Source: Clostridium_AD sp937920395 (GTDB lineage Bacteria > Bacillota > Clostridia > Clostridiales > Clostridiaceae). Taken from it: a stretch of 24,984 nucleotides of DNA. Below, piece by piece: positions 8,096 to 14,971 of the stretch. Both the position numbers and the translations under genes were made by a program. The stretch spans positions 1-24,984 of the forward strand of contig DAVZGP010000054.1 of the NCBI GenBank assembly GCA_052274345.1. Direction: 5' to 3'. The notes under the pieces are model-generated. The model was not told the DNA's origin. It saw nothing but the letters and a program-made list of their open reading frames with translations, and searched no databases. Each line of letters begins with the position of its first letter. Position 1 is the first letter of the stretch.

Positions 8096-8236
8096 ATGAA
8101 ATTACTTTGTAAATGTGGTAATGTTGAAGACATAAGAAATGATAAGAAAATTGAAAGTTACGAATTTAAAACCCGTAATGATACTACTCTAATTCTAGTT
8201 TGTAAGAAATGTAATGAAGTAGTGTTTATAAATTAG
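8096..8236 (+). CDS. 46-residue zinc-ribbon protein
   Basis: A small open frame with a strong TAGGAGGA at 8083-8090, 5 bases before the ATG, its own promoter upstream and a terminator downstream. The product begins MKLLCKCGN and ends with LVCKKCNEVVF. The Cys-X-Cys and Cys-X-X-Cys pairs, about 28 residues apart, are a likely single zinc-binding ribbon. No other domain fits in 46 residues. I do not recognise a named family. It could bind nucleic acid or a protein partner, or be a reduced relative of the zinc-ribbon head of the 135-residue protein encoded at 8893-9300. The gene signals make it a convincing coding gene despite its size. Confidence 0.75.
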   Translation: MKLLCKCGNVEDIRNDKKIESYEFKTRNDTTLILVCKKCNEVVFIN

Positions 8237-8252
8237 AGAAAAAGTTAATGAT

Positions 8253-8283
8253 GCTCTGGGGTATATCCTCGGAGCTTATTTTT
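8253..8283 (+). terminator. Terminator after the 46-residue protein gene
   Basis: A 9-bp stem GCTCTGGGG (8253-8261) with CCTCGGAGC (8267-8275), two G-T pairs, loop TATAT, followed by TTATTTTT. Confidence 0.85.
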
Positions 8284-8369
8284 AACTAATATACAAATGT
8301 TAAAAAGTGTTTTTGAGGTTAAAAATAAGAGCCATTATTATACATTAAAAAATAATAGGAGATGTTAGT

Positions 8370-8783
8370 ATGAATTATTGGTGGATAAATGCGAATCCTC
8401 ATGATGATAAAAATCCTTGGAGTTGGGTCCAGAGTATAGGTATAGGTCAGACGCAACAATGGAACTCACTAAATGAACAAGGCGGTACTAGAAAATATTT
8501 TTCAAAGGTAAAAGTAGGAGACTTGGTTATTGGATATAACTCAGGAAAACAGAGAGAACTTGTTGCACTAGGTAAAATAACAGAAGAAAGACATTCAAAC
8601 AAAGAGGGGATACAGGTAATTGATATAATAAAAATTAAAGACATACAGTTTCCAATAAGCATTGAGGAAGTAAAACAAAATGATATTCTTAAAGACAAGT
8701 TTTCAAATGGCATTAAAGTTCGAGGCACTATTATATCTTTAACTAGAGAACAATATGATGAATTAGTAAAAATGATAGTGTAA
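8370..8783 (+). CDS. Stand-alone EVE-domain protein
   Basis: A 137-residue soluble protein that appears to be a single EVE domain, the PUA-like fold whose members bind modified bases in DNA or RNA. It starts NYWWINANP, followed by a tryptophan-rich stretch (NPWSW), then KVKVGDLVIGYNSGKQRELVALGKI at about 47-70, given here in parts: KVKVGDLVIGY and LVALGKI. The latter is the strand-turn-strand hallmark of the fold. AGGAG at 8357-8361 is 8 bases before the ATG. It has its own terminator. The same domain is found fused to McrB-like restriction GTPases and HNH nucleases, but no nuclease or ATPase gene adjoins it here. The ligand is unknown and a defence role is not supported by the neighbourhood. 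Confidence 0.78.
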   Translation: MNYWWINANPHDDKNPWSWVQSIGIGQTQQWNSLNEQGGTRKYFSKVKVGDLVIGYNSGKQRELVALGKITEERHSNKEGIQVIDIIKIKDIQFPISIEEVKQNDILKDKFSNGIKVRGTIISLTREQYDELVKMIV

Positions 8784-8815
8784 AAATATTTTTGTATTAA
8801 TTTTGTAAAATTTAA

Positions 8816-8840
8816 AGCACTCAGAAATGAGTGCTATTTT
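8816..8840 (+). terminator. Terminator after the EVE-domain gene
   Basis: AGCACTCA (8816-8823), tetraloop GAAA, TGAGTGCT (8828-8835), then ATTTT. Confidence 0.85.
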
Positions 8841-8892
8841 ACTTGTCATAAAGTTCTGAGTTATCACATAAAAATAGTTGAGGTGATTATAC

Positions 8893-9300
8893 ATGTTTAG
8901 AACTATTGTATGTAGAAATTGTGATAATAACAAAGTAACTATCGAAAAAGTTAGGCAGCAATTATTTATAAGATGCTCAAAATGTGGGAGTATTATATTG
9001 TACGCGATACATTTAGAATGTTGGAATGAAAATGTTATTAATACATATAAGATTAGAATTAATAGTGGAAATGATAGGGTAATAGAGGCAGAAAAAATTA
9101 CTAGAAATATTGATAATGAGGAGAATAGAGTTTTAGAGCAAAAGGGAATAGTGATTCGATTTATGTATATAAAAGAATATCAATACATAAGGCAACTTGA
9201 GGAGGATGAATACCTGGAAATATGTTATTTAAATTCACAAATATCGAGTGAAAACCTGGATTTTAAAGAAAAAGAATATATGAAGACAAATAAATGCTAA
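8893..9300 (+). CDS. Hypothetical protein with an N-terminal zinc ribbon
   Basis: A 135-residue protein of unknown function. The first 37 residues hold two Cys-X-X-Cys pairs (VCRNCDNN and IRCSKCGSII) separated by 17 residues, a standard zinc ribbon. The remainder is charged and rich in Glu, Lys, Ile and Asn, with no membrane segment and no family that I recognise. AGGTGA at 8881-8886 is 6 bases before the ATG, and the gene begins 57 bases after the EVE gene's terminator. Single cysteines at residues 43 and 111 and at the last position (135) are not in a metal-site pattern. It shares the paired-cysteine theme with the 46-residue protein upstream but not enough sequence to call them paralogues. 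Confidence 0.7.
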   Translation: MFRTIVCRNCDNNKVTIEKVRQQLFIRCSKCGSIILYAIHLECWNENVINTYKIRINSGNDRVIEAEKITRNIDNEENRVLEQKGIVIRFMYIKEYQYIRQLEEDEYLEICYLNSQISSENLDFKEKEYMKTNKC

Positions 9301-9381
9301 CAACTATTGATTAATAATAATTATCTGATATAATAAATTTAAGAAGAAATAAATGCTAAAATATAATAAGTTAATTATAAT

Positions 9382-9408
9382 ATTTATGAAATTTATGAAA
9401 TTTATGAA
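9382..9408 (+). repeat. Three tandem copies of a 9-bp unit
   Basis: ATTTATGAA is repeated three times exactly, followed by a degenerate ATTTGAATT. It lies in the AT-rich gap before the peroxidase gene, and nothing else is recognisable in that gap apart from TGGTATAAA at 9456-9464, a possible extended -10. Confidence 0.85.
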
Positions 9409-9493
9409 ATTTGAATTAAATGAAATATAAGAATTAAAACATATGGTTTAATGTTTGGTATAAATATATTCATATAAAATGGAGGGATAGCAT

Positions 9494-10186
9494 ATGTCAA
9501 TTTATGATTTTAAAGCAATTACAATCGATGGTGAGGAGGTATCTCTAGAGCAGTATAGGGGGAAGGTACTTGTTATTGTTAACACAGCAAGTAAATGTGG
9601 ATTTACACCACAGTACGAGGGATTAGAGAAGCTTTATAAAGAATACAAGGACAAGGAGTTTGAAATATTAGGTTTCCCAAGTAATCAATTTGCTGGGCAA
9701 GAACCGGGTGAAAACCTTGAGATACAAAATTTTTGCAAAAGAAACTACGGAATAAGTTTTCAATTGTTTGAGAAGGGGGATGTAAGGGGGGTGAATACAC
9801 TTCCACTTTTCAAATATCTTACTGAAAAAACAACTTTCAAAGGTTTTGATTTAAATCATCCTATTGGGAAAAAACTTAATGATATGTTTAATGGAAAGTT
9901 TACCGAATTTATGGAGGATAGTTCAATAAAATGGAATTTTACAAAATTTCTTATTGATAGGGATGGTAATATAGTTAACAGATATGAACCTACAACTGAA
10001 CCAGTAGATATGTCATCAGATATTGAAAAACTGATAGCAGAATCTAAGGTAAAATATACTCACAGTGTGGACAAACTTGAAAATGGTGTAGGGACTAAAA
10101 AGATGTACATTGGGGAAAATGATGAAGAGGTTTTAAACTGTGAAGGAGGCCCTTGCAATTTTGTATATAAAGAAAATATTGATTAG
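9494..10186 (+). CDS. Glutathione-peroxidase-family thiol peroxidase with C-terminal extension
   Basis: A cytoplasmic thioredoxin-fold peroxidase that reduces hydroperoxides. The peroxidatic residue is Cys35 in NTASKCGFTPQY, a cysteine and not selenocysteine. Gln70 (FAGQEP), Trp147 and Asn148 (KWNFTKF) complete the catalytic tetrad. Cys81 in NFCKRNYG is at the resolving position of two-cysteine, thioredoxin-dependent members, so thioredoxin is a more likely reductant than glutathione. At 230 residues it is about 45-50 longer than usual: residues from about 188 form an added tail with Cys216 and Cys221 in NCEGGPCNF. GGAGGG at 9481-9486 precedes the ATG. The family is certain; the tail is unexplained. 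Confidence 0.9.
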   Translation: MSIYDFKAITIDGEEVSLEQYRGKVLVIVNTASKCGFTPQYEGLEKLYKEYKDKEFEILGFPSNQFAGQEPGENLEIQNFCKRNYGISFQLFEKGDVRGVNTLPLFKYLTEKTTFKGFDLNHPIGKKLNDMFNGKFTEFMEDSSIKWNFTKFLIDRDGNIVNRYEPTTEPVDMSSDIEKLIAESKVKYTHSVDKLENGVGTKKMYIGENDEEVLNCEGGPCNFVYKENID

Positions 10187-10233
10187 GTAATTATATTTAA
10201 TGTATTCTGATGTGAATTAAGTATGAATGAAAT

Positions 10234-10260
10234 AATAAGAAATATACCATTCCTTATTTT
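10234..10260 (+). terminator. Possible weak terminator after the peroxidase gene
   Basis: AATAAG (10234-10239) can pair with CTTATT (10253-10258), followed by TT. The stem is short and all but one pair is A-T, so this is tentative. Confidence 0.3.
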
Positions 10261-10270
10261 ATCTTAAATG

Positions 10271-10300
10271 TTGGACAAGTTGTAATTGATGTTTTATTAT
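10271..10300 (+). promoter_or_regulatory. Probable promoter of the HAD phosphatase gene
   Basis: TTGGAC (10271-10276), an 18-base spacer and TATTAT (10295-10300), about 55 bases before the start codon. Confidence 0.4.
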
Positions 10301-10354
10301 ATAGTTAGAATACAAAATATTTTATAAAATAAGCACTAAAGAGGAGAATAAAAC

Positions 10355-11140
10355 ATGAAAAAAGTAATATTTTTTGATATAGATGGTACATTAATTGATT
10401 GTACAAGAGGCATTACAGAAATGACTCCGAGGGTTAAAAAATCTATTAAAAAATTACAAACTGACGGTAATTATATCTTTATTGCAACAGGTAGACCTTA
10501 TGCATTCATAAGCGAAGAACTGTTAAAATTTGGGTTTGATGGTTTTGTGTTTACTAATGGAGCACAAGTAGTAGTTAAAGAAGAATTAATTTATAAACAA
10601 GAAATTAATAAAGAGGTTGTAAACGAAATAATAAAGAATTTTGAAAAATTTAATATTGAGTATATATTGGAAGGTGAAAAATATTCATATATGAAGAGCG
10701 AGTTTCAAGAGCTATATGCATATTATGATAGTTTTGATATATCAAGGAAGTACATAAAGATTGAGTATGATATAAGAAATATTAATATTTATAAAATGGA
10801 GATGTTGTGCAAAAGTAAAGAAGCAGAAGAATATTGTCTATCATTAAAGGAGAATGGATTTGATTGTAATCATAATATATCAAGTAACATTTTTGAAGTT
10901 TATTCTAGTAGGGAAACAAAAGCATCTGGAATAATGAGAGCACTCAATCATTTAAATATTCCAATAGAAAATAGTTATTCATTTGGGGATGGTATAAATG
11001 ATATAGAAATGCTAGAAGTTGTTGGATGTGGTATTGCTATGGGAAATGCAAGTGAAAAAGTTAAAGGTCACGCTAAAAAGGTAACAGATGATGTTGTACG
11101 TGATGGGATAGCGGTAGGAATAGAAAAATTTATAAACTAA
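10355..11140 (+). CDS. Cof-type HAD-IIB phosphatase
   Basis: A 261-residue cytoplasmic hydrolase of the haloacid dehalogenase superfamily, Cof subfamily, which dephosphorylates sugar phosphates and similar small molecules. Motif I is FFDIDGTLID, with nucleophile Asp8 and acid-base Asp10. Motif II is IATGRPYAF. Motif IV is SFGDGINDIEML near the C-terminus, followed by GCGIAMGNASEKVK, the typical Cof ending. The middle of about 100 residues is the type IIB cap that sets substrate choice and carries no signature I can read. GAGGAGA lies 7 bases before the ATG. The gene has its own promoter and terminator. The exact substrate cannot be told from the sequence. Confidence 0.9.
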   Translation: MKKVIFFDIDGTLIDCTRGITEMTPRVKKSIKKLQTDGNYIFIATGRPYAFISEELLKFGFDGFVFTNGAQVVVKEELIYKQEINKEVVNEIIKNFEKFNIEYILEGEKYSYMKSEFQELYAYYDSFDISRKYIKIEYDIRNINIYKMEMLCKSKEAEEYCLSLKENGFDCNHNISSNIFEVYSSRETKASGIMRALNHLNIPIENSYSFGDGINDIEMLEVVGCGIAMGNASEKVKGHAKKVTDDVVRDGIAVGIEKFIN

Positions 11141-11166
11141 ACTGATTTATGTATTAGTATGATTAT

Positions 11167-11213
11167 AAAATCCAAACACATCCTCTTGTAGAGATTGCGC
11201 TTGGATTTTTTTT
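11167..11213 (+). terminator. Terminator after the HAD phosphatase gene
   Basis: AAAATCCAA (11167-11175) pairs with TTGGATTTT (11201-11209), followed by more T. An inner hairpin CTCT-TGT-AGAG sits in the loop. Confidence 0.82.
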
Positions 11214-11307
11214 GAGTAATAGGAAATTTAAAGTGTTAGTATTAATTAACTTGGTATATAATGAAGTTATTAGATAGAAAATCGGTTAATTATGAGGAGC
11301 GCTTAAG

Positions 11308-12471
11308 ATGGAAGAATTAAAGAAAGCAATTGATGAAATAGTTAAGCAAGATATTATAAAGGCAGTTATTAGCAATAAAACCAATAAGGATGTAGAGTAT
11401 AATAAAATAACATTTGTATTAAAAGAGGATGATTTAAAACAATATTACCAAATAGAAAAAACGACTGATAAGCAAGTTTTTCATGAAAATATTAATATTG
11501 ATATTTTAGGAGAAAAACTTTTGGAATATGTACAAGAAAAATATAAACAAGTTGATGCTTGGTTAGGTACTACAACTTTTGATTTAAAAATATCTAAAAA
11601 AGGTAAGATTCATTTAGGAAAGAAAAAAAGTGATAATGAAAGGCTTACAAGTAAAAGTCATAATAAAGAAAAAAATTATATTCTTAAAGAGGGTATGATA
11701 ATCGAGCCTCTTATAGATTTAGGTGTTTTCACAAAAGAAGGTAAGGTTGTTAATTCAAAATATGATAAGTATAAGCAAATAAATAGGTTTGTTGAAGTTA
11801 TTGATGACGAAATTAAAAACAACGAGTATAAAGAACTTACTATAATAGATTTTGGATGTGGAAAGTCTTATTTAACATTTATATTATATTATTATTTTGT
11901 AGAAATTAAAAAAATTAATGTAAAAATGATAGGCCTTGATCTTAAATCGGATGTAATTGAAAAATGTAATGATATAGCTAAAAGATATAATTATGAAAAT
12001 TTGAGGTTCGAATTAGGTGATATAAATGGCTTTAAATATGAAAATAAGGTTGATATGGTAATTACATTACATGCATGTGATACGGCTACTGATTATGCAC
12101 TGCACAATGCAATAAAGTGGAATAGTGGAATGATTTTCTCTGTTCCTTGCTGTCAACATGAATTTAATAGCCAAATTAAAACAGAATCTTTATCAATATT
12201 AACAAAATATGGAATAGTGAAGGAAAGAGTTAGCGCACTTATGACAGATGCGCTAAGGGCAAATCTTCTTGAGTGCTCTGGATATAAAACACAACTTTTA
12301 GAATTTATAGATATAGACCATTCACCTAAAAACATATTGATTAGAGCAATCAAAGCTAAAATACCTTTGGAGATAAAAGAAAAAGCTCTGTCTGAGGTTA
12401 ATGATTTAATGACTTCATTTAATTTAAAACCAACATTATATGATCTATTAAAAAAGGATAATTTAATATAA
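11308..12471 (+). CDS. Class I SAM-dependent methyltransferase (Methyltransf_32 type)
   Basis: A 387-residue protein. The N-terminal 130 residues have no recognised fold. The C-terminal Rossmann domain has motif I IIDFGCGKSYLTF at 179-191, the acidic ribose-binding residue Asp211 in GLDLK, LHACDTATD at 254-262 and VPCCQHE at 279-285. The HACD and PCCQHE motifs mark the PF13679 group, which also contains eukaryotic METTL25 and GSTCD. The substrate of the bacterial members is not known to me; a target in RNA or protein is a guess. GAGGAG at 11294-11299 precedes the ATG. TATAAT at 11257-11262 is a probable -10. Forty-odd bases and no terminator separate it from the next gene, suggesting co-transcription. 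Confidence 0.82.
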   Translation: MEELKKAIDEIVKQDIIKAVISNKTNKDVEYNKITFVLKEDDLKQYYQIEKTTDKQVFHENINIDILGEKLLEYVQEKYKQVDAWLGTTTFDLKISKKGKIHLGKKKSDNERLTSKSHNKEKNYILKEGMIIEPLIDLGVFTKEGKVVNSKYDKYKQINRFVEVIDDEIKNNEYKELTIIDFGCGKSYLTFILYYYFVEIKKINVKMIGLDLKSDVIEKCNDIAKRYNYENLRFELGDINGFKYENKVDMVITLHACDTATDYALHNAIKWNSGMIFSVPCCQHEFNSQIKTESLSILTKYGIVKERVSALMTDALRANLLECSGYKTQLLEFIDIDHSPKNILIRAIKAKIPLEIKEKALSEVNDLMTSFNLKPTLYDLLKKDNLI

Positions 12472-12528
12472 TTATCATAATAATAGTTTAAGAAGAATAA
12501 CCAAATTAGGAAGGTGGATGATGTAAAG

Positions 12529-13332
12529 GTGTTAACAATATATGCAGTATCTGATTCTATAGGAGAAACAGCAGAACTTGTAGCAAAATCAGTAGAAAGT
12601 CAGTTTCCGGGTAGCATTATAATAAAAAGAGTACCATATATTAAAACAGCTGAAGATGTTAATAAATTTATTAGTAAAATAGAGGATAATTCGAAAGCAA
12701 TGGTTATTTCGACTATTATTATGGTAGATGTAAAAGAATTCTTAGTTCAAAGATGTGTAGAAAAAGGTATATTTATATCAAATGTCTTAGGCCCAGTAAT
12801 AGGACTTGCAGCTAAGTTATTAAACAAACAGCCAGAATATATTCCCGGAGCAATATGGAATATGGATAAGGATTATTATAAAAGAATAGAAGCTATGGAG
12901 TTTGCTATACAGTTTGATGACAGTCGTGATTATAATGGAATAAAATTGGCAGACGTAGTTCTTATTGGTGTCTCAAGAACTTCAAAAACTCCATTATGTA
13001 TGTATTTAGCTAATAAGGGAATAAAGGCTATAAATATACCTTTGGTGCCTGAAGTTCCTGTCCCAGAAGAATTATATAATATTCCAGGACGAAAGGTTAT
13101 AGGACTTACAATAAATCCTTTTGAACTTATTGAAATTAGAAAACATAGGATGGATAAATTTAGTGGACTTAATTCTAGTTTCCAATATTCCAATGATGCA
13201 AGAATATTAGATGAGTTAGATTTTGCTGAAAAAATAATGAAAAAGACAAGGTGTTTAATAATTGATGTTACAAAAAGAGCTATAGAAGACACTGCTTTAA
13301 TTATTATGAAAAGCATAGGAAGTACTAAATAG
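12529..13332 (+). CDS. PEP synthase / pyruvate phosphate dikinase regulatory protein (kinase-pyrophosphorylase)
   Basis: A DUF299-family bifunctional enzyme that inactivates PEP synthase or PPDK by ADP-dependent phosphorylation of a threonine and reactivates it by phosphate-dependent dephosphorylation. The family opening IYAVSDSIGETAELV is present near the N-terminus, and the P-loop-like GVSRTSKTP lies in mid-protein. Downstream EYIPGAIWNMD and VIGLTINPFEL also fit the family. The frame can start at GTG 12514 (272 residues) or GTG 12529 (267 residues). I chose 12529 because AGGTGG at 12512-12517 is 11 bases away, whereas 12514 overlaps that site. Clostridia often have PPDK; no ppdK or ppsA gene is in the window, so the partner is unproven. 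Confidence 0.9.
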   Translation: MLTIYAVSDSIGETAELVAKSVESQFPGSIIIKRVPYIKTAEDVNKFISKIEDNSKAMVISTIIMVDVKEFLVQRCVEKGIFISNVLGPVIGLAAKLLNKQPEYIPGAIWNMDKDYYKRIEAMEFAIQFDDSRDYNGIKLADVVLIGVSRTSKTPLCMYLANKGIKAINIPLVPEVPVPEELYNIPGRKVIGLTINPFELIEIRKHRMDKFSGLNSSFQYSNDARILDELDFAEKIMKKTRCLIIDVTKRAIEDTALIIMKSIGSTK

Positions 13333-13390
13333 CTAAAAAAATTTGTATTCCAATCAATAAAATAGAATAATTTAAAGTAACCATACAGTG

Positions 13391-13404
13391 GATAAATATT
13401 TATC
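13391..13404 (+). promoter_or_regulatory. 14-bp palindrome upstream of the ldh promoter
   Basis: GATAAATATTTATC is perfectly symmetrical and ends 17 bases before the ldh -35. It does not match the Rex consensus (TTGTTAA-N4-TTAACAA). An operator role is inference only. Confidence 0.35.
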
Positions 13405-13421
13405 TATTAGGTTAATTACAG

Positions 13422-13450
13422 TTGATATTTATTATTAATTAGTATATAAT
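13422..13450 (+). promoter_or_regulatory. Promoter of ldh
   Basis: TTGATA (13422-13427), exactly 17 bases, TATAAT (13445-13450); the start codon is 25 bases further on. Confidence 0.75.
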
Positions 13451-13475
13451 ATTAATAAAGAAAGGAAGTCTTCGT

Positions 13476-14423
13476 ATGAGAACAAAAGGAAATAAAATAT
13501 CTATTATTGGGGCTGGATTTGTAGGATCAACTACAGCATTTGCTCTAATGGGTAGTGGACTTGTAACTGAAATTGTAATGGTAGATATTAATAAAGACAA
13601 AGCTGAAGGAGAGGCAATGGATTTATCACATGGTGTTTCCTTTGTTAGACCAATAGAGATAACTTCTGGCGAATATTCAGATACAAAAGATTCAGATATA
13701 GTAATTATTACAGCAGGAGTCGGTCAAAAACCTGGACAGACAAGGCTTGATTGTATGAATAAAAATTTAAAAATATTTCAAAGCATAGTCCCAGATGTTG
13801 TAAAATTCAGTCCTAATTCTATATTATTGGTAGTATCAAACCCAGTGGATATATTGACTTATATAACTTATAAGTTATCAGGATTTCCAAGTAATAGAGT
13901 AATTGGTTCTGGTACAGTTCTTGATACATCAAGATTTAAATATCTACTTAGTAAACATTTTGAAATTGATGCAAGAAATATTCATACTTATATAATGGGT
14001 GAACACGGTGACTCAGAAATTGCAGCTTGGAGTATAACTAGTATTGCAGGTATGAATGTCGATGAGTACTGTGCTACTTGTCCTAAAAAATGTAATGGAG
14101 AGCTTAAGTATGATATATATAAAGAAGTAAAGGAAGTAGCTTATACTATTATCCAAAAGAAGGGCGCAACTTATTATGCTGTTGCTCTGGCGATAAAAAG
14201 AATAGTTGAAGCAATATTAAGTAATGAAAACTCTATTCTTACAGTATCATCTTTGTTAAAGGGTGAATATGGAATTGAAGACATTTATATGGGAGTGCCA
14301 ACAGTTGTAGGTAGAGATGGAGTAAAAAAAGTATTAGAGGTTACACTTAATGAGGAAGAGAAGAAAGAACTTTTTGAATCTTCAAAGGTTCTCAAGGAAG
14401 CTATAACGGATTCAAAAATATAA
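13476..14423 (+). CDS. ldh: L-lactate dehydrogenase
   Basis: A 315-residue NAD-dependent enzyme that reduces pyruvate to L-lactate and recycles NADH in fermentation. The nucleotide site is IIGAGFVGS at 10-18 with Asp37 for the adenosine ribose. The mobile loop GQKPGQTRL carries Gln84, the residue that marks lactate rather than malate dehydrogenase, and Arg90. VVSNPVDILTY at 119-129, Arg153 and the catalytic His177 in GEHGDSE complete the active site. A cysteine-rich stretch, YCATCPKKC at 198-206, follows the active site; similar segments occur in other bacterial LDHs. AAAGGAAG precedes the ATG. It has its own promoter and terminator. The identity is firm. Confidence 0.96.
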   Translation: MRTKGNKISIIGAGFVGSTTAFALMGSGLVTEIVMVDINKDKAEGEAMDLSHGVSFVRPIEITSGEYSDTKDSDIVIITAGVGQKPGQTRLDCMNKNLKIFQSIVPDVVKFSPNSILLVVSNPVDILTYITYKLSGFPSNRVIGSGTVLDTSRFKYLLSKHFEIDARNIHTYIMGEHGDSEIAAWSITSIAGMNVDEYCATCPKKCNGELKYDIYKEVKEVAYTIIQKKGATYYAVALAIKRIVEAILSNENSILTVSSLLKGEYGIEDIYMGVPTVVGRDGVKKVLEVTLNEEEKKELFESSKVLKEAITDSKI

Positions 14424-14462
14424 TATTAAATGTAAAATAAAACCTGACATTTAATGAAATAT

Positions 14463-14515
14463 GCCATGTAGATATCATCTTAAAAAAAGAGATATTTGCA
14501 TGGCGTTATTTTTTT
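14463..14515 (+). terminator. Terminator after ldh
   Basis: A 14-bp stem (14463-14476 with 14491-14504; GCCATG against CATGGC at the base, two wobbles) and a 14-base A-rich loop, followed by GTTATTTTTTT. Confidence 0.88.
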
Positions 14516-14563
14516 CGAATTTTTATACATAATGTTAATTCGAATTTTTATACATAATGTTAA
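14514..14563 (+). repeat. Exact 25-bp tandem duplication
   Basis: Two adjoining identical copies begin with TTCGAATTTTTATACATAAT at 14514 and 14539. They start at the end of the ldh terminator. The identity suggests a recent slip or duplication; no function is evident. Confidence 0.92.
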
Positions 14564-14971
14564 TTTGTGTGTTTATGTATTATAAAATTGGGAAATTATT
14601 AGTCGAATAAAATAAAATGAAAATAACTATTGAATTTATAAAAAAATATGATATAATTCAAATATAGACTAACTGACATACAAGTATATTAGAATGGTAG
14701 AAATACAAATATTAATAGAAAGTTATGTTCATACAACAATAATTGATTAAAGGAACATTGTTCAAACTTTTTCAAGTAGAATCAGGTTGTCTTTAAGTAT
14801 ATTTATTGTAAAAGCGATAATCTCATAAATTAAGAAAATTATTTTTTTAATAAATGTGTAAACGGTACCTATACTGGGTTGAACGTGATATGTAAAAAAT
14901 AGTAAAACGAAACAAAGACAGTTTTTGTTATAACAATATAAAATTAATGAAAAGAGAGGATGATAGTAAAA
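14564..14971 (+). promoter_or_regulatory. Regulatory gap upstream of the hexuronate unit
   Basis: No gene is seen here. From left to right it holds a palindrome GAACATTGTTC at 14753-14763, TGTAAACGGTACC at 14857-14869 (a good left half of a LacI/CcpA-type operator), a possible promoter TTGAAC (14879-14884), 18 bases, TAAAAC (14903-14908), and a 12-bp palindrome TTGTTATAACAA at 14925-14936. The left half is AT-rich with no further structure that I can name. Confidence 0.4.

Noticed and set aside
8370..8783. EVE-domain gene as part of a restriction or defence island
   Set aside because: No nuclease, McrBC-like GTPase, methyltransferase for DNA, integrase or toxin gene adjoins it.
13476..14423. 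Cysteine cluster YCATCPKKC in lactate dehydrogenase as a novel metal site
   Set aside because: As far as I recall, similar cysteine-rich segments occur at this place in other bacterial LDHs, so it is not unusual for the family.
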